Shown: positions 1-8,440, numbered from the stretch's first letter. The stretch: 64,000 nucleotides of DNA from Streptomyces fagopyri (GCF_009498275.1 NZ_CP045643.1:5952001-6016000), one strand, 5' to 3'. Program-made: numbers and translations. Notes: generated by a model from the sequence alone, not told the origin.

Positions 1-752
1 GTGTCGTCCTGATCTCGGACGCCCTCGCCAACACCGGGGAGACCGACGCGGACACCATCCTGGAACGCGTCTCCGGCGCCCGCCGCGAGCACGGCATCAC
101 CCTCTTCGGCGTCGGCGTGGGCAGCGAGTACGGCGACGCCCTCATGGAGCGCCTCGCCGACAAGGGCGACGGCCACACGACGTACGTCTCGAACGACGAC
201 GAGGCCCGCAAGGTCTTCTGCGAGCAACTCCCCGCGAACATCGACCTCACGGCCCGCGACGCCAAGGCACAGGTCGCCTTCGACCCGGGGACCGTACGGC
301 AGTTCCGGCTCATCGGATACGACGACCGTCAGGTGGCCGACCAGGACTTCCGCGACGACCGGGTGGACGGCGGCGAGATCGGTCCCGGTCACACCGTCAC
401 CGCGCTCTACGCCGTGCGCACCCGGCCCGGCGCCTCCGGTCACCTCGCCACCGCGAGCGTGCGCTGGCTCGACCCCCGCACCCGTACCCCGCACGAGGAG
501 TCCGGCCAGTTGGAGACCGGCGGCCTCGACGGCGACCTGTGGACCTCCGCGCCCCGGCTCCAGGTCGACGCGGTGGCCGCGTACTTCGCCGACGCCCTGC
601 GCACGGGCGGCGGCCGCGGGAGCGCGCTGCCGGGCGCCCTCCCCCTGTCCGAACTCGCGGGCCGGGCCCGTACGGTGGCCTCCGCCGCGGAGGACGGCGC
701 GGTACGCGACCTCGCCGACTCGGTCGAGCGGGCGAGCCGACTGGCGGGCTGA
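1..752 (+). CDS. VWA-domain protein, YfbK-like with DUF3520-type tail (3' part only)
   Basis: Reading frame 3 is open from the first bases of the window, so the start lies upstream. The first visible residues (VVLISDALANTG, then ITLFGVGVG) match the last strands of a von Willebrand factor A domain. They are followed by the region typical of the YfbK/DUF3520 family, with a motif like GDALMERLADKG and then a beta-rich segment (VTALYAVRT). The C-terminal 60 residues are predicted helical. These are usually secreted or membrane-linked proteins of unknown role, and the MIDAS aspartate/serine motif would be in the missing part. An internal ATG at 144 and the GTG at 117 are not real starts because the domain continues upstream. 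The family assignment is from sequence character only. Confidence 0.75.
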   Translation, partial: VVLISDALANTGETDADTILERVSGARREHGITLFGVGVGSEYGDALMERLADKGDGHTTYVSNDDEARKVFCEQLPANIDLTARDAKAQVAFDPGTVRQFRLIGYDDRQVADQDFRDDRVDGGEIGPGHTVTALYAVRTRPGASGHLATASVRWLDPRTRTPHEESGQLETGGLDGDLWTSAPRLQVDAVAAYFADALRTGGGRGSALPGALPLSELAGRARTVASAAEDGAVRDLADSVERASRLAG

Positions 753-929
753 GGGCGAGGACTGAAGGCGAGGGCCGGCGGCGAGGGCCGAGTGGCGGAC
801 CGGCGGCGGGGGCCGGGGCCGGCCGGTCCACCCGCTCCCGACCACTCGCGCCCGGATCATTGAACTTCCGTTACGAGTAGGTAAGTTGACCCTGGAGTAA
901 GGAGACCCCCGCGACCCGGTGGAGCCGTC

Positions 930-2849
930 ATGGGCGTACGCAAGGATCTGAAACGGGCACGCCGGAGGTCCGACCTGGCGGCCCGCGGTGAGACCGAGCT
1001 GATCAGGGACGGGAGCGGAGTGGTGCGCGAGGTACGCACCACCGCGCTCGCGCCCCGGCCGGCCACCGGCAGCACGGCCGACCTGCCCTTCACCAACGCG
1101 TCCGAGGCCCCCGACGCCGTGGTCCTGCGCCGCAGGGAGGGCGCCACCTGGCACCCGGTCACCGCGTCGGCCTTCGCCCGTGAAGTCGCCGACACCGCGA
1201 GGGGATTGATCGCCGCGGGCCTCGAACCCGGCGCCCCCGTCGCGGTGATGTCCCGTACCCGCTACGAATGGACGGTCCTCGACTTCGCGATCTGGGCGGC
1301 CGGCGGCCTCACCGTCCCGGTCTACGCGACCTCCTCCGCCGAACAGGTGGAGTGGATCGTCAGGGACTCGGGCGCCCGGCTGGTGGTCGTGGAGACCGCC
1401 GAGAACGCGGACACCGTCGCCACCGGGACCGCCCGGCACCCCGAACCCCCGGACGTGCGGACACTGGACGCCGGAGCGATGGCCGAACTCGCCGCCTTGG
1501 GACGGGACATCACCGACGAGGAGCTCGACCGGCGCCGCACCGCGCTCACCCCGGACACGGTCGCGACGGTCTGTTACACCTCCGGCACCACCGGACGGCC
1601 GAAGGGCTGCGTCCTCACCCACGCCAACCTGCACGCCGAGGCCGCCAACACGGTCGAGCTGCTGCACCCGGTCTTCAAGGAGGTCACCGGCCAGACCGCC
1701 TCGACCCTCCTCTTCCTCCCGCTCGCCCACATCCTGGGCCGTACCCTCCAGATCGCCTGTCTGACGGCGCGGATCGAACTGGGCCACTGCCCCAGCCTCG
1801 AGCCGGACGAACTCCGGCCCGCGCTACGGCAGTTCCGCCCCACGTTCCTCGTCGGTGTGCCCTACCTCTTCGAGAAGATCCACGACACCGGGCGGGCGAC
1901 CGCCGAGAGGATCGGCCGGGGGGCCTCCTTCGACCGCGCCGACCGCGTCGCCGTCCGCTTCGGGCAGGCGTGCCTGGACAGGTTCCTGGGGACGGGCAAG
2001 GGCCCCCGCCCCGGCCTGTACGCGGCCTGGGCGCTGTACGACCTGCTGGTCTACCGCCGTATCCGCAGGGAGCTCGGCGGCCGCATGCGCTACGCCATCA
2101 GCGGCGGCGCCCCGCTCGACCGCGACCTCAACCTGTTCTTCTACGCCGCCGGCGTCATCGTCTACGAGGGGTACGGCCTGACGGAGACCACGGCCGCGGC
2201 GACGATCGTGCCCCCGCTGCGCCCCCGGCCCGGCACGGTCGGCCTCCCGGTCCCGGGCACCGCGGTCCGTGTAGCCGACGACGGCGAGGTCCTCGTCAGG
2301 GGCGGTGTCGTCTTCGGCTCCTACTGGAACGACCCGGCGGCGACCGATGCCGTCCTGCGCGACGGCTGGTTCGCGACCGGCGACCTCGGCGTCCTCGACG
2401 AGGACGGCTACCTCACCGTCACCGGCCGCAAGAAGGACCTTCTCGTCACCTCGGGGGGCAAGAACGTCTCCCCGGCCGTCCTGGAGGACCGGCTGCGCAG
2501 CCGTCCGCCCGTCGGCCAGTGTGTCGTCGTCGGCGACAACCGGCCCTTCGTCGCCGCCCTGATCACGCTCGACCGCGAGGCCGTCGCCCACTGGCTCGCC
2601 GTCCGCGGACGGCCCGCCGGCACCCCGCTGTCCGAACTCGTGGGGGACCCCCGGCTGCGGGCCGACGTACAGAAGGCCGTGGACCACGCGAACGGGGCGG
2701 TCTCGCGGGCCGAGTCCATCCGCGCCTTCGCCCTGGTGGAGGGCGAGTTCACCGAGGACAACGGGCTGCTCACGCCGTCCCTGAAGGTCAGGCGCCAAGC
2801 GGTGGCGGCCGCGTACGCGGCCGAGATCGCGGCGCTGTACGGGAGTTGA
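930..2849 (+). CDS. long-chain acyl-CoA synthetase (AMP-forming ligase, FadD15-like)
   Basis: This 639-residue protein belongs to the ANL superfamily, which activates fatty acids with ATP to acyl-AMP and then acyl-CoA. The phosphate-binding P-loop YTSGTTGRPKG lies near residues 214-225. The adenylate-binding motif YEGYGLTETTA follows in the middle, and GWFATGDLG then GRKKDLLVTSGGKN form the hinge and C-terminal domain. Length and motif order fit the bacterial FadD15/long-chain group. The ATG at 930 follows a GTAAGGAGA-type ribosome site (about 896-904). A hairpin after the stop (2860-2890) ends the unit. It is next to rodlin genes but transcribed toward them, so a link to aerial growth is only positional. 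The substrate chain length cannot be read from the sequence. Confidence 0.9.
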   Translation: MGVRKDLKRARRRSDLAARGETELIRDGSGVVREVRTTALAPRPATGSTADLPFTNASEAPDAVVLRRREGATWHPVTASAFAREVADTARGLIAAGLEPGAPVAVMSRTRYEWTVLDFAIWAAGGLTVPVYATSSAEQVEWIVRDSGARLVVVETAENADTVATGTARHPEPPDVRTLDAGAMAELAALGRDITDEELDRRRTALTPDTVATVCYTSGTTGRPKGCVLTHANLHAEAANTVELLHPVFKEVTGQTASTLLFLPLAHILGRTLQIACLTARIELGHCPSLEPDELRPALRQFRPTFLVGVPYLFEKIHDTGRATAERIGRGASFDRADRVAVRFGQACLDRFLGTGKGPRPGLYAAWALYDLLVYRRIRRELGGRMRYAISGGAPLDRDLNLFFYAAGVIVYEGYGLTETTAAATIVPPLRPRPGTVGLPVPGTAVRVADDGEVLVRGGVVFGSYWNDPAATDAVLRDGWFATGDLGVLDEDGYLTVTGRKKDLLVTSGGKNVSPAVLEDRLRSRPPVGQCVVVGDNRPFVAALITLDREAVAHWLAVRGRPAGTPLSELVGDPRLRADVQKAVDHANGAVSRAESIRAFALVEGEFTEDNGLLTPSLKVRRQAVAAAYAAEIAALYGS

Positions 2850-2859
2850 ACACACGAAG

Positions 2860-2890
2860 AGCGGGCCGCCGAGTTGCTCGACGGCCCGCT
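2860..2890. terminator. bidirectional hairpin terminator between acyl-CoA synthetase and rodlin gene
   Basis: The arms AGCGGGCCG (2860-2868) and CGGCCCGCT (2882-2890) pair perfectly. An inner CGAG/CTCG pair closes a three-base loop. It lies in the 57-base gap between two convergent genes and can serve both. There is no long T run, as is usual in Streptomyces. Confidence 0.75.
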
Positions 2891-2906
2891 CCGAGTGGTG
2901 TGGGGA

Positions 2907-3314
2907 TCAGCCGTTGTTGGCGCCGTTGCCCGAGAGGACCGGGATCTGGTCCAGGATGTGCGACAGCGGCTCGTCGCCCTTGGCCTGCGTCGAGTTCTCG
3001 ACGCACTGCTGGTTCTGCGGGGCCGACAGGATCGGGACGTCCTGCACGGCGATCGGGATCACGCCGATGAGCGAACCGGCGTTGACCTTCGCGGGCAGGC
3101 CGATGCACGGCTTGTTCAGCGAACCCTGGACCAGCGAGAGCTGCGGGCTCATGTTGCCGAACGTGGCGGAGTTGCCGAACGACTGGGTGGCCCCGTTGCC
3201 ACTGACGGACGTGGTGCCACCGTCGTCACCGATCGCCAGAGCCTGGGGGGCGGCCGCGGCCGCGATGCCGGCGACGGAAGCGGCGACTGCGGCGGTTGCC
3301 CACAGCTTCTTCAT
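2907..3314 (-). CDS. rodlin, additional copy
   Basis: This is a 135-residue secreted protein of the rodlin family, which with chaplins forms the paired-rod ('rodlet') layer on aerial hyphae and spores. It has a Sec signal ([13 protein letters not shown], cleavage near A-LA at about residue 28). The family core follows: [20 protein letters not shown], then [19 protein letters not shown], then [17 protein letters not shown]. Two cysteines are present in the mature part. Start ATG is preceded by AAGGGA on the minus strand. It is the outermost of three rodlins here and is nearly the same as the one at 3736, in the same direction, which points to tandem duplication. S. coelicolor is usually described with two rodlins, so this is the extra one. 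Confidence 0.93.
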   Translation of the reverse strand: MKKLWATAAVAASVAGIAAAAAPQALAIGDDGGTTSVSGNGATQSFGNSATFGNMSPQLSLVQGSLNKPCIGLPAKVNAGSLIGVIPIAVQDVPILSAPQNQQCVENSTQAKGDEPLSHILDQIPVLSGNGANNG

Positions 3315-3735
3315 GTTCGTTCCCTTCGAAAAGCGGGCTCCTGGGGGAGGAGCTGCATGATCATCAACTGCGTCAACCGCGAGGGGGTTTCGGTTTGTGC
3401 CCCATTCGGCGCAGCGCCCGGGGAGCTCGATTCGCCACGTGTACCCCGGTGAGCTCCCTCGAAAGGAGACACCACGTCCTCAGTACGGAGTATGGCGCGG
3501 CCGGGAAAAGCAATGGCCCGAGGAGCGGAAGGAAAGAAGAAGCGACGAGGTGAAGAAGCGACGAGGTGAAGAAGTGAAGAGGGGAATGCGTGGAGATCTG
3601 TACGACCGAATACCCGAATACAGGAAGAGTTGAATGCGTGAAGAGCCGAATGTGTGAAGAATCGGAAGGGCTGGAGAAACGCCGACGGGCCGCCGAGAGT
3701 TCGGCGGCCCGCTGACGGGAACTTCAGGAAGAGGA
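3315..3735. other. intergenic gap between tandem rodlins, purine-rich
   Basis: The 421-base gap holds the upstream region of the first rodlin gene, the terminator of the second (3686-3711), and a strikingly purine-rich, lower-GC stretch at about 3521-3670. In that stretch GAAGAAG-type units recur (for example GAAGAAGCGACGAGGT twice around 3534-3565). I see no convincing coding sequence. The element CGCAGTTGA on the minus strand (3364-3372) lies about 50 bases upstream of the start and recurs upstream of the next rodlin. Confidence 0.6.
3686..3711 (-). terminator. rodlin gene terminator
   Basis: This is a perfect 11-base inverted repeat: CGGGCCGCCGA at 3686-3696, loop GAGT, TCGGCGGCCCG at 3701-3711. 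It sits 25 bases after the stop of the rodlin gene that ends at 3736 on the minus strand. Confidence 0.75.
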
Positions 3736-4146
3736 CTACCGGTTGCCCACACCGTTGCCCGAGAGAACCGGGATGTCGTCCAGGATGTGCGACAGCGGCT
3801 CGTCGCCCTTGGCCTGGGTCGAGTTCTCGACGCACTGCTGGTTCTGCGGGGCCGACAGGATCGGGACGTCCTGTACGGCGATCGGCACGGCGCCGATGAG
3901 CGAACCGAGGTTCGCCTTGGCGGGCAGCCCGATGCAGGGCTTGTTCAGCGAGCCCTGGATGAGCGCCATCTGCGGGCTCATGTTGCCGTACGTCGCCGAG
4001 TTGCCGTACGACTGCATGGCACCGTTACCGCTGGTGGACGTCGTGCCACCGTCGTTTCCGATGGCCAGCGCCTGCGGCGCGGCCGCGGCGGAAACGCCGA
4101 CGACGGAAGCGGCGACCGCGGCGGCGGCCATAACCTTCTTGATCAC
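3736..4146 (-). CDS. rdlB: rodlin (RdlB position)
   Basis: This is a 136-residue rodlin. It has a Sec signal of about 28 residues ([14 protein letters not shown]...), then GNDGGTTSTSGNGAMQSYGN and the conserved [19 protein letters not shown] and [15 protein letters not shown] blocks. The start codon is GTG (4144-4146), supported by AGAAGGGA seven bases upstream. It is divergent from the rodlin at 4397, the arrangement described for rdlA/rdlB in S. coelicolor, so I use rdlB by position. Rodlins order chaplin fibrils into rodlets; loss removes the rodlet pattern but not hydrophobicity. Expression is expected during aerial growth, probably under the developmental sigma factor BldN (family knowledge, not shown here). 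Confidence 0.93.
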   Translation of the reverse strand: MIKKVMAAAAVAASVVGVSAAAAPQALAIGNDGGTTSTSGNGAMQSYGNSATYGNMSPQMALIQGSLNKPCIGLPAKANLGSLIGAVPIAVQDVPILSAPQNQQCVENSTQAKGDEPLSHILDDIPVLSGNGVGNR

Positions 4147-4396
4147 TAGCTAGTCCCTTCTGGAGAAACCCCGTCCACCGGAGCGCACTGGTCAACTGCG
4201 GCGGACGACCTTGGTTGCTCCCATTCACTCCGATGGCGCACACCGGCGAGGGACCCCGGGCTCGCGCGTGCCGTGGATTCCCACGCATTCCCGGCCGTTG
4301 AACGGGCCAACCGGGTGAATCATCGAAACCAATGCGAGGCCGCCGGGTTGATGCCAGGGCAGGAACACGCTGTCTCTGCCAGGAAAGGAACGCGAA
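4147..4396. promoter_or_regulatory. divergent rodlin promoter region
   Basis: 250 bases separate the divergent rodlin genes and must contain both promoters. The minus-strand element CGCAGTTGA (4192-4200) lies about 46 bases before the GTG of the 3736 gene, and the same nonamer occurs about 50 bases before the 2907-3314 rodlin gene. On the plus strand CCGTTGA (4295-4301) lies about 95 bases before the other start. These resemble the CGTTGA-type -10 element reported for BldN promoters, but I do not see clear -35 elements, so the promoter calls are inference. Confidence 0.4.
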
Positions 4397-4810
4397 ATGT
4401 TCAAGAAGGCAATGGCCGCGGCGGCGGTCGCCGCTTCCGTCGTCGGTGTCTCGGCGGCGGCCGCGCCCCAGGCGCTTGCCATCGGTGACGACAACGGCAC
4501 GACCTCGGTCAGCGGGAACGGCGCCACCCAGTCGTTCGGCAACTCGGTGACCGGCGGCAACATGAGCCCGCAGCTCAGCCTCGCGCAGGGCACTCTGAAC
4601 AAGCTCTGTGTCGGCCTCCCGGCCAAGGCGAACGTCGGTTCGCTCGTCGGGGTCCTCGTGCCCGTCGCCGTCCAGGACGTTTCGGTCCTGTCGGCCCCGC
4701 AGAACCAGCAGTGCGCCGAGAACTCGACCCAGGCCAAGGGTGACGAGCCGCTGTCGCACCTGGTGGACGACATCCCGGTCGTGTCGGGCAACGGTGTCGG
4801 CAACCACTGA
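4397..4810 (+). CDS. rdlA: rodlin (RdlA position)
   Basis: This is a 137-residue rodlin with a Sec signal ([17 protein letters not shown]...). The mature part carries [57 protein letters not shown] and a C-terminal [12 protein letters not shown] is preceded by CAGGAAAGGAA. Differences from the other two copies (Cys-Val for Cys-Ile, a one-residue insertion LVPVAVQD) show it is the more diverged member, consistent with an old rdlA/rdlB split and a later duplication of rdlB. It lies upstream of and co-directional with the chaplins at 5103 and 5456, but a strong hairpin (4845-4876) separates them. Confidence 0.93.
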   Translation: MFKKAMAAAAVAASVVGVSAAAAPQALAIGDDNGTTSVSGNGATQSFGNSVTGGNMSPQLSLAQGTLNKLCVGLPAKANVGSLVGVLVPVAVQDVSVLSAPQNQQCAENSTQAKGDEPLSHLVDDIPVVSGNGVGNH

Positions 4811-4844
4811 CCGCCGCCGCTGAATCTTCGCCTCGAAGAGGCTC

Positions 4845-4876
4845 GGGCCGCCCGTCGTGTTCGACGCGGGCGGTCC
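4845..4876 (+). terminator. rodlin gene terminator
   Basis: GGGCCGCCCG (4845-4854) pairs with CGGGCGGTCC (4867-4876; one G-T pair), followed by GTTGCTCTTT. It lies 35 bases after the rodlin stop. Confidence 0.75.
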
Positions 4877-5102
4877 GTTGCTCTTTCCGGTAATTCGCGG
4901 AAGCGTTTCTTCGCTTGTGCCGCCGGGGTGCTGACATGAAAACAGGGCAATTCGAGTGAATTCCCAAACGGCATGCGTTCCGCAGTTTCTTCGGGCGTCC
5001 CGCCCTCGTTTACAGCCTGCAGGTCATGAAGCGAGCCGTTCCCGTAGAGCTCGCTCGGCTTCGGCCGTCATAGGGGCATGACCGCAGATGAAGGGAAAGC
5101 AC

Positions 5103-5336
5103 GTGAAGCACAAGAAGAGCGCTGCTGTCGTCGCCGGCGCGATCATGGCCCTGGGCATGGCCGCCCCGGCCTTCGCGGACGCTGGTGCCGAGGGCGCCGC
5201 CATCGGTTCCCCGGGTGTCCTCTCGGGCAACGTGATCCAGGTTCCCGTGCACATCCCCGTCAACGTGTGCGGCAACTCGATCGACGTCATCGGCCTGCTC
5301 AACCCGGCGTTCGGCAACGCCTGCGCCAACCACTGA
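5103..5336 (+). CDS. chpD: short chaplin (ChpD position)
   Basis: This is a 77-residue secreted chaplin, a small amyloid-forming surfactant that coats aerial hyphae. It has a signal peptide (KKSAAVVAGAIMALGMAAPAFA), then one chaplin domain: GAAIGSPGVLSGNVIQ, then PVHIPVNVCGNSIDV, ending GLLNPAFGNACANH. The two cysteines form the family disulfide. GTG at 5103 is chosen because AAGGGA (5091-5096) sits six bases upstream; an in-frame ATG at 5088 would add MKGKH but has a poorer ribosome site. It is followed after 119 bases by the long chaplin, matching the chpD-chpA pair of S. coelicolor. Confidence 0.92.
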   Translation: MKHKKSAAVVAGAIMALGMAAPAFADAGAEGAAIGSPGVLSGNVIQVPVHIPVNVCGNSIDVIGLLNPAFGNACANH

Positions 5337-5455
5337 CGCGACAGGACACCAGCCACCCGGCTGTGTCACGGCCGGCCCTGGACCGCCTTTCCGGCTCCGG
5401 GGTCGGCCTTCCTCACTTCTTACTTCTCACTTCTTCACACAGGGAGGACAAGAGA

Positions 5456-6370
5456 TTGCGACAGACCCTGAGCAAGGGAATGGTCATGGCCGCGGCCACG
5501 ACGAGCATCCTGTCCCTGTACGGCACCCCCGCGTTCGCGGACGCGCAGGCGAACGGCGGCGCGGCGGACTCGCCCGGCGTCGGATCGGGCAACACGCTTC
5601 AGCTTCCGCTGAACGTACCGGTGAACGCCTGCGGCAACACCGTCAACGTGATCGCCGCGCTCAACCCGGCCTTCGGGAACGCTTGCGCCAACGGCACGGG
5701 TTCGCAGGGGACGCGGAGTTCGCGCGGTGTGACGCACCAGCCCGTCCACCACGAGGGCCGGGCCGGCCACGGTGGCGGTCACGTCTACCACGACCGGTCG
5801 GGCCCCGACCGCGGCACCGTGGGCACCGGCTCCGGCAGCCACGGCTCCGGCGGCCACGGCTCCGGCACCTCGGTTTCCCACGGCTCCGGCCCCCTGGACA
5901 CGGGTTCCGCGGGCGCGGACTTCCACGGTTCCGGTGCCTGGGCGCACGGCGAGACACACGGTTCGCCCGGCCTCGGCTCGGGCAACAACGTGCAGGCCCC
6001 GGTGGACGTCCCGGTGAACGCCTGCGGCGACACCGTGAACGTGGTCGGCATCGGCAACCCGGCGTTCGGCAACGGCTGCGAGAACGGCTACGGCGACACC
6101 CCGCCGCCTCCCGTGACGCCGCCGACCACCCCGCCGCCGGTGACGCCGCCGGTGACGCCTCCCGTCACTCCTCCGGTGACGCCGCCGGTGACGCCGCCGG
6201 TGACGCCTCCCGTCACTCCGCCGCAGGCGCCGCCGGTCACCCCTCCCGCTCCTCCCACCCTGGCCCACACGGGCAGTGAGGATGTGCTGGGGTTCTCGGC
6301 CGCCAGTGCCGCGCTGCTGATCGGCGGCGCGGTCCTGTACCGGCGTGGCCGAGCCACGTCGCGTCGGTAG
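5456..6370 (+). CDS. chpA: long chaplin with two chaplin domains and sortase anchor (ChpA-like)
   Basis: This is a 304-residue cell-wall-anchored chaplin. The frame is open from farther upstream, but the likely start is TTG at 5456, eight bases after GGGAGGA (5441-5447), giving MRQTLSKGMVMAAATTS and a Sec signal ending AFA-DA. The first chaplin domain covers about residues 28-80 (PLNVPVNACGNTVNV, NPAFGNACANG). A Gly/Ser/His-rich linker follows (GSGSHGSGGHGSG), then the second domain (PVDVPVNACGDTVNV, NPAFGNGCENG). A PVTPP repeat stalk (6101-6250), the sorting motif LAHTG, a hydrophobic helix and a basic tail end the protein. LAxTG fits class E sortases of Streptomyces. Long chaplins are thought to anchor the short ones to the wall. 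Confidence 0.92.
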   Translation: MRQTLSKGMVMAAATTSILSLYGTPAFADAQANGGAADSPGVGSGNTLQLPLNVPVNACGNTVNVIAALNPAFGNACANGTGSQGTRSSRGVTHQPVHHEGRAGHGGGHVYHDRSGPDRGTVGTGSGSHGSGGHGSGTSVSHGSGPLDTGSAGADFHGSGAWAHGETHGSPGLGSGNNVQAPVDVPVNACGDTVNVVGIGNPAFGNGCENGYGDTPPPPVTPPTTPPPVTPPVTPPVTPPVTPPVTPPVTPPVTPPQAPPVTPPAPPTLAHTGSEDVLGFSAASAALLIGGAVLYRRGRATSRR

Positions 6371-6403
6371 TACGCGGCACCAGCAGGATGCCCGTACGGG
6401 GCT

Positions 6404-6439
6404 TCGGGTGCCGGACGCCTTACCGTGTCCGGCACCCGA
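6404..6439 (+). terminator. terminator after long chaplin
   Basis: There is a perfect 13-base stem: TCGGGTGCCGGAC (6404-6416) with GTCCGGCACCCGA (6427-6439) and a ten-base loop, 34 bases after the stop. Confidence 0.75.
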
Positions 6440-7033
6440 GCTCGTCGTCCGGGCCGGTCCCGGATCTGTTCCCGGGGCCGTCATGACGTCTTGAAGAGAC
6501 CCGGCGCCGAGGACCCGACCTCCCGGCCCGCCGCGGGCGGGCCGCCGGACACCGCGGCCAGGCTGCCGCGCGGTGCGCCGCCGAGCGGCCCGAGCCGCTC
6601 GTGCCCCCCGAACCCGTCGCTCTCGACGTGACGTTCGGCCCCAGCGGCGCGCCCTCGCCGCCGCCCGGCCCCACCGTCTCCAGCCGTACGCGGTGTGCCG
6701 TACGTCTCCCGCCGTCGCGCGGGCCACGGCGCTCGCGTCATCCATCGGGATGAGCCCCGCCGGACGAGACGGACGTGCGGCCACTCGGAGCAATGCCGGG
6801 ACGATTTCGGTGCCGCCCACGGCGGGCGCTGACCACGAGTGCGTCCCGCGGACGAAAGCGCGGTCCACGGAAGGGAATTCCCGGACCTTCCCTCGGTTCG
6901 GTCACTCTCGCGGGTGATCGGCATGCCCGAAAGACGACGCCCCTGTTGGCGGAATGGGTATTTATATGACTGGGTGTCAGTGGAGGAGGAGAAAGAAAGC
7001 AGCCGGAGCAGCAGAGAGCGGAGAGGAGCAGGC
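6440..7033. other. intergenic gap, possible decayed sequence
   Basis: 594 bases lie between the long chaplin and the secreted glycosidase. The part at about 6481-6760 looks faintly coding on the minus strand (Gly/Arg-rich, frame changes), but no frame carries a start, ribosome site and recognisable domain together. The last 130 bases must hold the promoter of the 7034 gene; they include lower-GC sequence (GGGTATTTATATGAC at about 6956-6970). Confidence 0.4.
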
Positions 7034-8440
7034 ATGGCCCCACAACAGCAATGGTCCCGGAGCGGAAGGCTGGCATTCGTCGCGGCCGGCGTCGTCGCGT
7101 CGATCGCCCTGGCGCCGGGTCCGGGATACGCCGTGGGTGCCGGGGCGGTGCGCGTCGCCGATCCTCCGGCACCGGCACCGGCGTCGGTGACACCGCAGGC
7201 GCAGACGCCCGTGCCGCCCGCACCGGCCGTGCCCTCCCCGCCGGCTGTGCCACCCGAGTCCGTGAAGCCGGCCGTGCCGACGGCTCCCGCCGCGCCCGTG
7301 ACGCCGCCGAAACCCGCCGCGCCCGTGACGCCGCCGAAACCCGCGGCGCCCGCCAAGCCCGCGACGCCCGCGCCGGTCACCGCACGCCCGGCCTTCGGGG
7401 CCTACCTCGACTACGGCCCGATGGGCGTGGCCCGGATCGCCCAGCTCAGCCAATGGCTGGGCGGCACCGAACTGCGCGTCGGGCACACGTACCTGCCCGG
7501 TGACCGCTGGAGCAACATCGAGGGACCGCCCGGCTTCCTCGACGTCTGGGCGGACTGGCGGCGCGAGCGGGCCGACCGGATGCTCGTCCTCAACGTGCCG
7601 ATGCTGGAGCGCAACGAGGAGAACGTCTCCGACCCCGAGGTGCGGGCGCTGCTGCGGCAGGGCGCGGACGGCGCTTTCGACCGGCACTTCCGCGCGCTCG
7701 CCCAGCGGCTGGTCCGGCTGAAGGTCCCGGACACCGTCGTCGTGCTCGGCTGGGAGATGAACGGCATCACCTACACCCACCGCTGCGGCCCGGACCCGGA
7801 GGCGTGGAAGAAGTACTGGAACAGGATCGTCACCGTCATGCGGTCGGTGCCGGGCCAGAAATTCCGGTTCGACTTCACCCCGAGCCGCGGCCTGGACGCG
7901 ATTCCCTGGACGCAGTGCTATCCGGGGGACGACACGGTCGACATCATCGGCATGGATTCCTACGACCAGCCGCGCGGACTGTCGTTCGACGAAGAGGTGA
8001 ACGAGCCGTACGGCCTTCAGGAACACGTGGACTTCGCCAAAGCTCACGGCAAGCCCATTTCGTATCCCGAATGGGGGCTCTTCCGCAACGGCGACAACGC
8101 GGCGTACATGAAGCGCATGCTCGCGTGGATGGACGACCACCGGCCCCTGTACAACACGCTGACCGACTACTGCCCGCACGGCGTGTGGCAGTGCGCGGAC
8201 AATCCGAAGGCGTCCGAGGTGTACCGCACGGTGCTCTCCGGCCACACCGCCTCGACGCCGGTGCCGCCCGGGCCGGTCCCGACGCCCGTGCCCACACCCG
8301 TACCCCAGCCGGTTTCCACTCCCGTGCCGACGCCGGTGCGCCCTCCCGACTGTTCGCCGGTCGAGCTGGGTGACTGGGTGGAGTACTGGCTCGGGGGGAA
8401 GCTCTGCCTCCGTTTCGACTGGTGGTCGCGCAACCGGTGA
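7034..8440 (+). CDS. secreted GH26-like glycoside hydrolase (beta-mannanase/endoglucanase type)
   Basis: This is a 468-residue secreted protein. ATG 7034 follows GAGAGGAG. The signal peptide (to about residue 35) is followed by a Pro/Ala linker with a repeated PVTPPKPAA unit. A (beta/alpha)8 catalytic domain spans about residues 115-410. Two glutamates sit where GH26/clan GH-A enzymes have acid/base and nucleophile: E241 in VLGWEMNG and E346 in ISYPEWGLF, with IIGMDSYD between. A second Pro/Val/Thr linker leads to a C-terminal segment of about 35 residues with two cysteines (PPDCSPVELG, GGKLCLRFDWW). The substrate is unknown. It points toward the convergent exopolysaccharide operon, so release or trimming of that polymer is a reasonable guess. 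Confidence 0.8.
   Translation: MAPQQQWSRSGRLAFVAAGVVASIALAPGPGYAVGAGAVRVADPPAPAPASVTPQAQTPVPPAPAVPSPPAVPPESVKPAVPTAPAAPVTPPKPAAPVTPPKPAAPAKPATPAPVTARPAFGAYLDYGPMGVARIAQLSQWLGGTELRVGHTYLPGDRWSNIEGPPGFLDVWADWRRERADRMLVLNVPMLERNEENVSDPEVRALLRQGADGAFDRHFRALAQRLVRLKVPDTVVVLGWEMNGITYTHRCGPDPEAWKKYWNRIVTVMRSVPGQKFRFDFTPSRGLDAIPWTQCYPGDDTVDIIGMDSYDQPRGLSFDEEVNEPYGLQEHVDFAKAHGKPISYPEWGLFRNGDNAAYMKRMLAWMDDHRPLYNTLTDYCPHGVWQCADNPKASEVYRTVLSGHTASTPVPPGPVPTPVPTPVPQPVSTPVPTPVRPPDCSPVELGDWVEYWLGGKLCLRFDWWSRNR

Noticed and set aside
2914..3360. Plus-strand frames opposite the rodlin genes
   Set aside because: They mirror rodlin sequence exactly and carry no start signals; rodlin signal peptides and family motifs are on the other strand.
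6481..6760. Possible minus-strand gene between the long chaplin and the GH26-like gene
   Set aside because: Frames shift, there is no ribosome site or recognisable domain, and composition is Arg/Gly-rich.
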